NCBI GenBank assembly: GCA_052090825.1
Contig: JBQDBK010000002.1
Span: forward strand, 115,718-179,717
DNA length: 64,000 nt
Source: JBQDBK01 sp052090825
GTDB taxonomy: Bacteria; Bacillota; Clostridia; Tissierellales; Peptoniphilaceae
Direction: 5' to 3'
The translations under genes and the position numbers were made by a program. The notes beneath the pieces were generated by a model, which worked only from the letters and a program-made list of their open reading frames with translations, was not told where the DNA came from and ran no database searches. Numbering within the stretch: the stretch's first letter is position 1; each line of letters begins with the position of its first letter. Shown piece by piece: positions 63,929 through 64,000 of this stretch.

Positions 63929-64000
63929 GGGCCTTTAGCTCAGTCGGTTAGAGCGCCCGGCTCATAACCGGTAGGTCCGGGGTTCGAGTCCCTGAAGGCC
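63929..64000 (+). tRNA. tRNA with CAT anticodon (Met elongator or Ile2), cut by the window end
   Basis: The gene starts GGGCCTT (acceptor), then TAGCTCAGTCGGTTAGAG (D arm). The anticodon arm CCGG-CTCATAA-CCGG has anticodon CAT. The T arm is CCGGGGTTCGAGTCCCTG-like, and the 3' strand runs to AAGGCC at base 64000. The last acceptor base and tail lie outside. CAT could be elongator Met or lysidine-modified Ile2. The loop CTCATAA occurs in both. Confidence 0.9.

Overview
The window is AT-rich, mostly plus-strand DNA from a low-GC anaerobic Gram-positive bacterium (Bacillota, Clostridia or Tissierellia type). Pointers to this are AGGAGG-type ribosome sites before nearly every gene, TTG and GTG starts, a sortase, a CIRCE operator, GlpP-type glycerol control, a DUF1836-degV pair, and a glycerol-3-phosphate oxidation module of the clostridial kind (two flavoproteins plus a DUF1667 protein). 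The genus cannot be fixed from the sequence alone. I see no phage, intact insertion sequence, CRISPR array or complete mobile element.

Layout. 0-2.1 kb: the end of a rhodanese-TusA-DsrE2 sulfur-transfer protein, then a wrecked ECF sigma/anti-sigma locus and a broken small membrane gene. 2.1-14.2 kb: a YoaK-like membrane protein, an MMPL exporter with a 947-residue secreted heptad-repeat partner, a CmpB-type membrane protein, a sortase, a DUF2188 protein, a YhdH-type reductase, and DUF4300 and YetF-like proteins. 14.2-21.7 kb: a catalase remnant, a sigma54-type activator, a broken EamA transporter, photolyase with its YbgA-like partner, glutathione peroxidase and a fumarate-reductase-like flavoprotein. 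21.9-26.6 kb: a two-component system with an ABC exporter whose ATPase gene has a stop at the Q-loop glutamine. 26.7-35.4 kb: an acyl-CoA hydrolase, purC, DUF1836-degV, a GntR/UTRA regulator, htpG behind a CIRCE site, and a YtrA-type regulator with its ABC transporter. 35.5-37.4 kb: decayed genes around a small XRE regulator.

37.4-43.6 kb: one compact operon for molybdenum cofactor synthesis and molybdate uptake (MoeA-like, moaC, moaA, MOSC, mogA, ModE-like, modABC). 43.7-48.7 kb: uracil permease, an AbgT transporter and an APC permease. 48.7-52.5 kb: TatD, then a TPP riboswitch that governs a thiamine-binding protein and a ThiXYZ-type pyrimidine-precursor ABC transporter. 53-59.1 kb: the glycerol regulon, in which GlpP is encoded first and two similar leader terminators precede glpF-glpK and the glycerol-3-phosphate oxidation operon. 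59.4-64 kb: a DEAD-box helicase, glutaminase with its Na+/amino-acid symporter, and the start of a tRNA cluster (Ser-GCT, then a CAT-anticodon tRNA cut by the window end).

The most striking overall trait is ongoing gene decay. About ten loci are broken by single nonsense changes, short frameshifts or internal deletions, while their neighbours are intact. They include catalase, an ECF sigma factor, an ArsR repressor, an M42 peptidase, an EamA transporter, a DUF2178-like protein and the ABC ATPase. No clear undescribed multi-gene system stands out. The best leads are the paired GlpP leaders, the XRE operator repeats, the helicase leader palindrome, and the decayed ATPase beside an intact sensor and permease.
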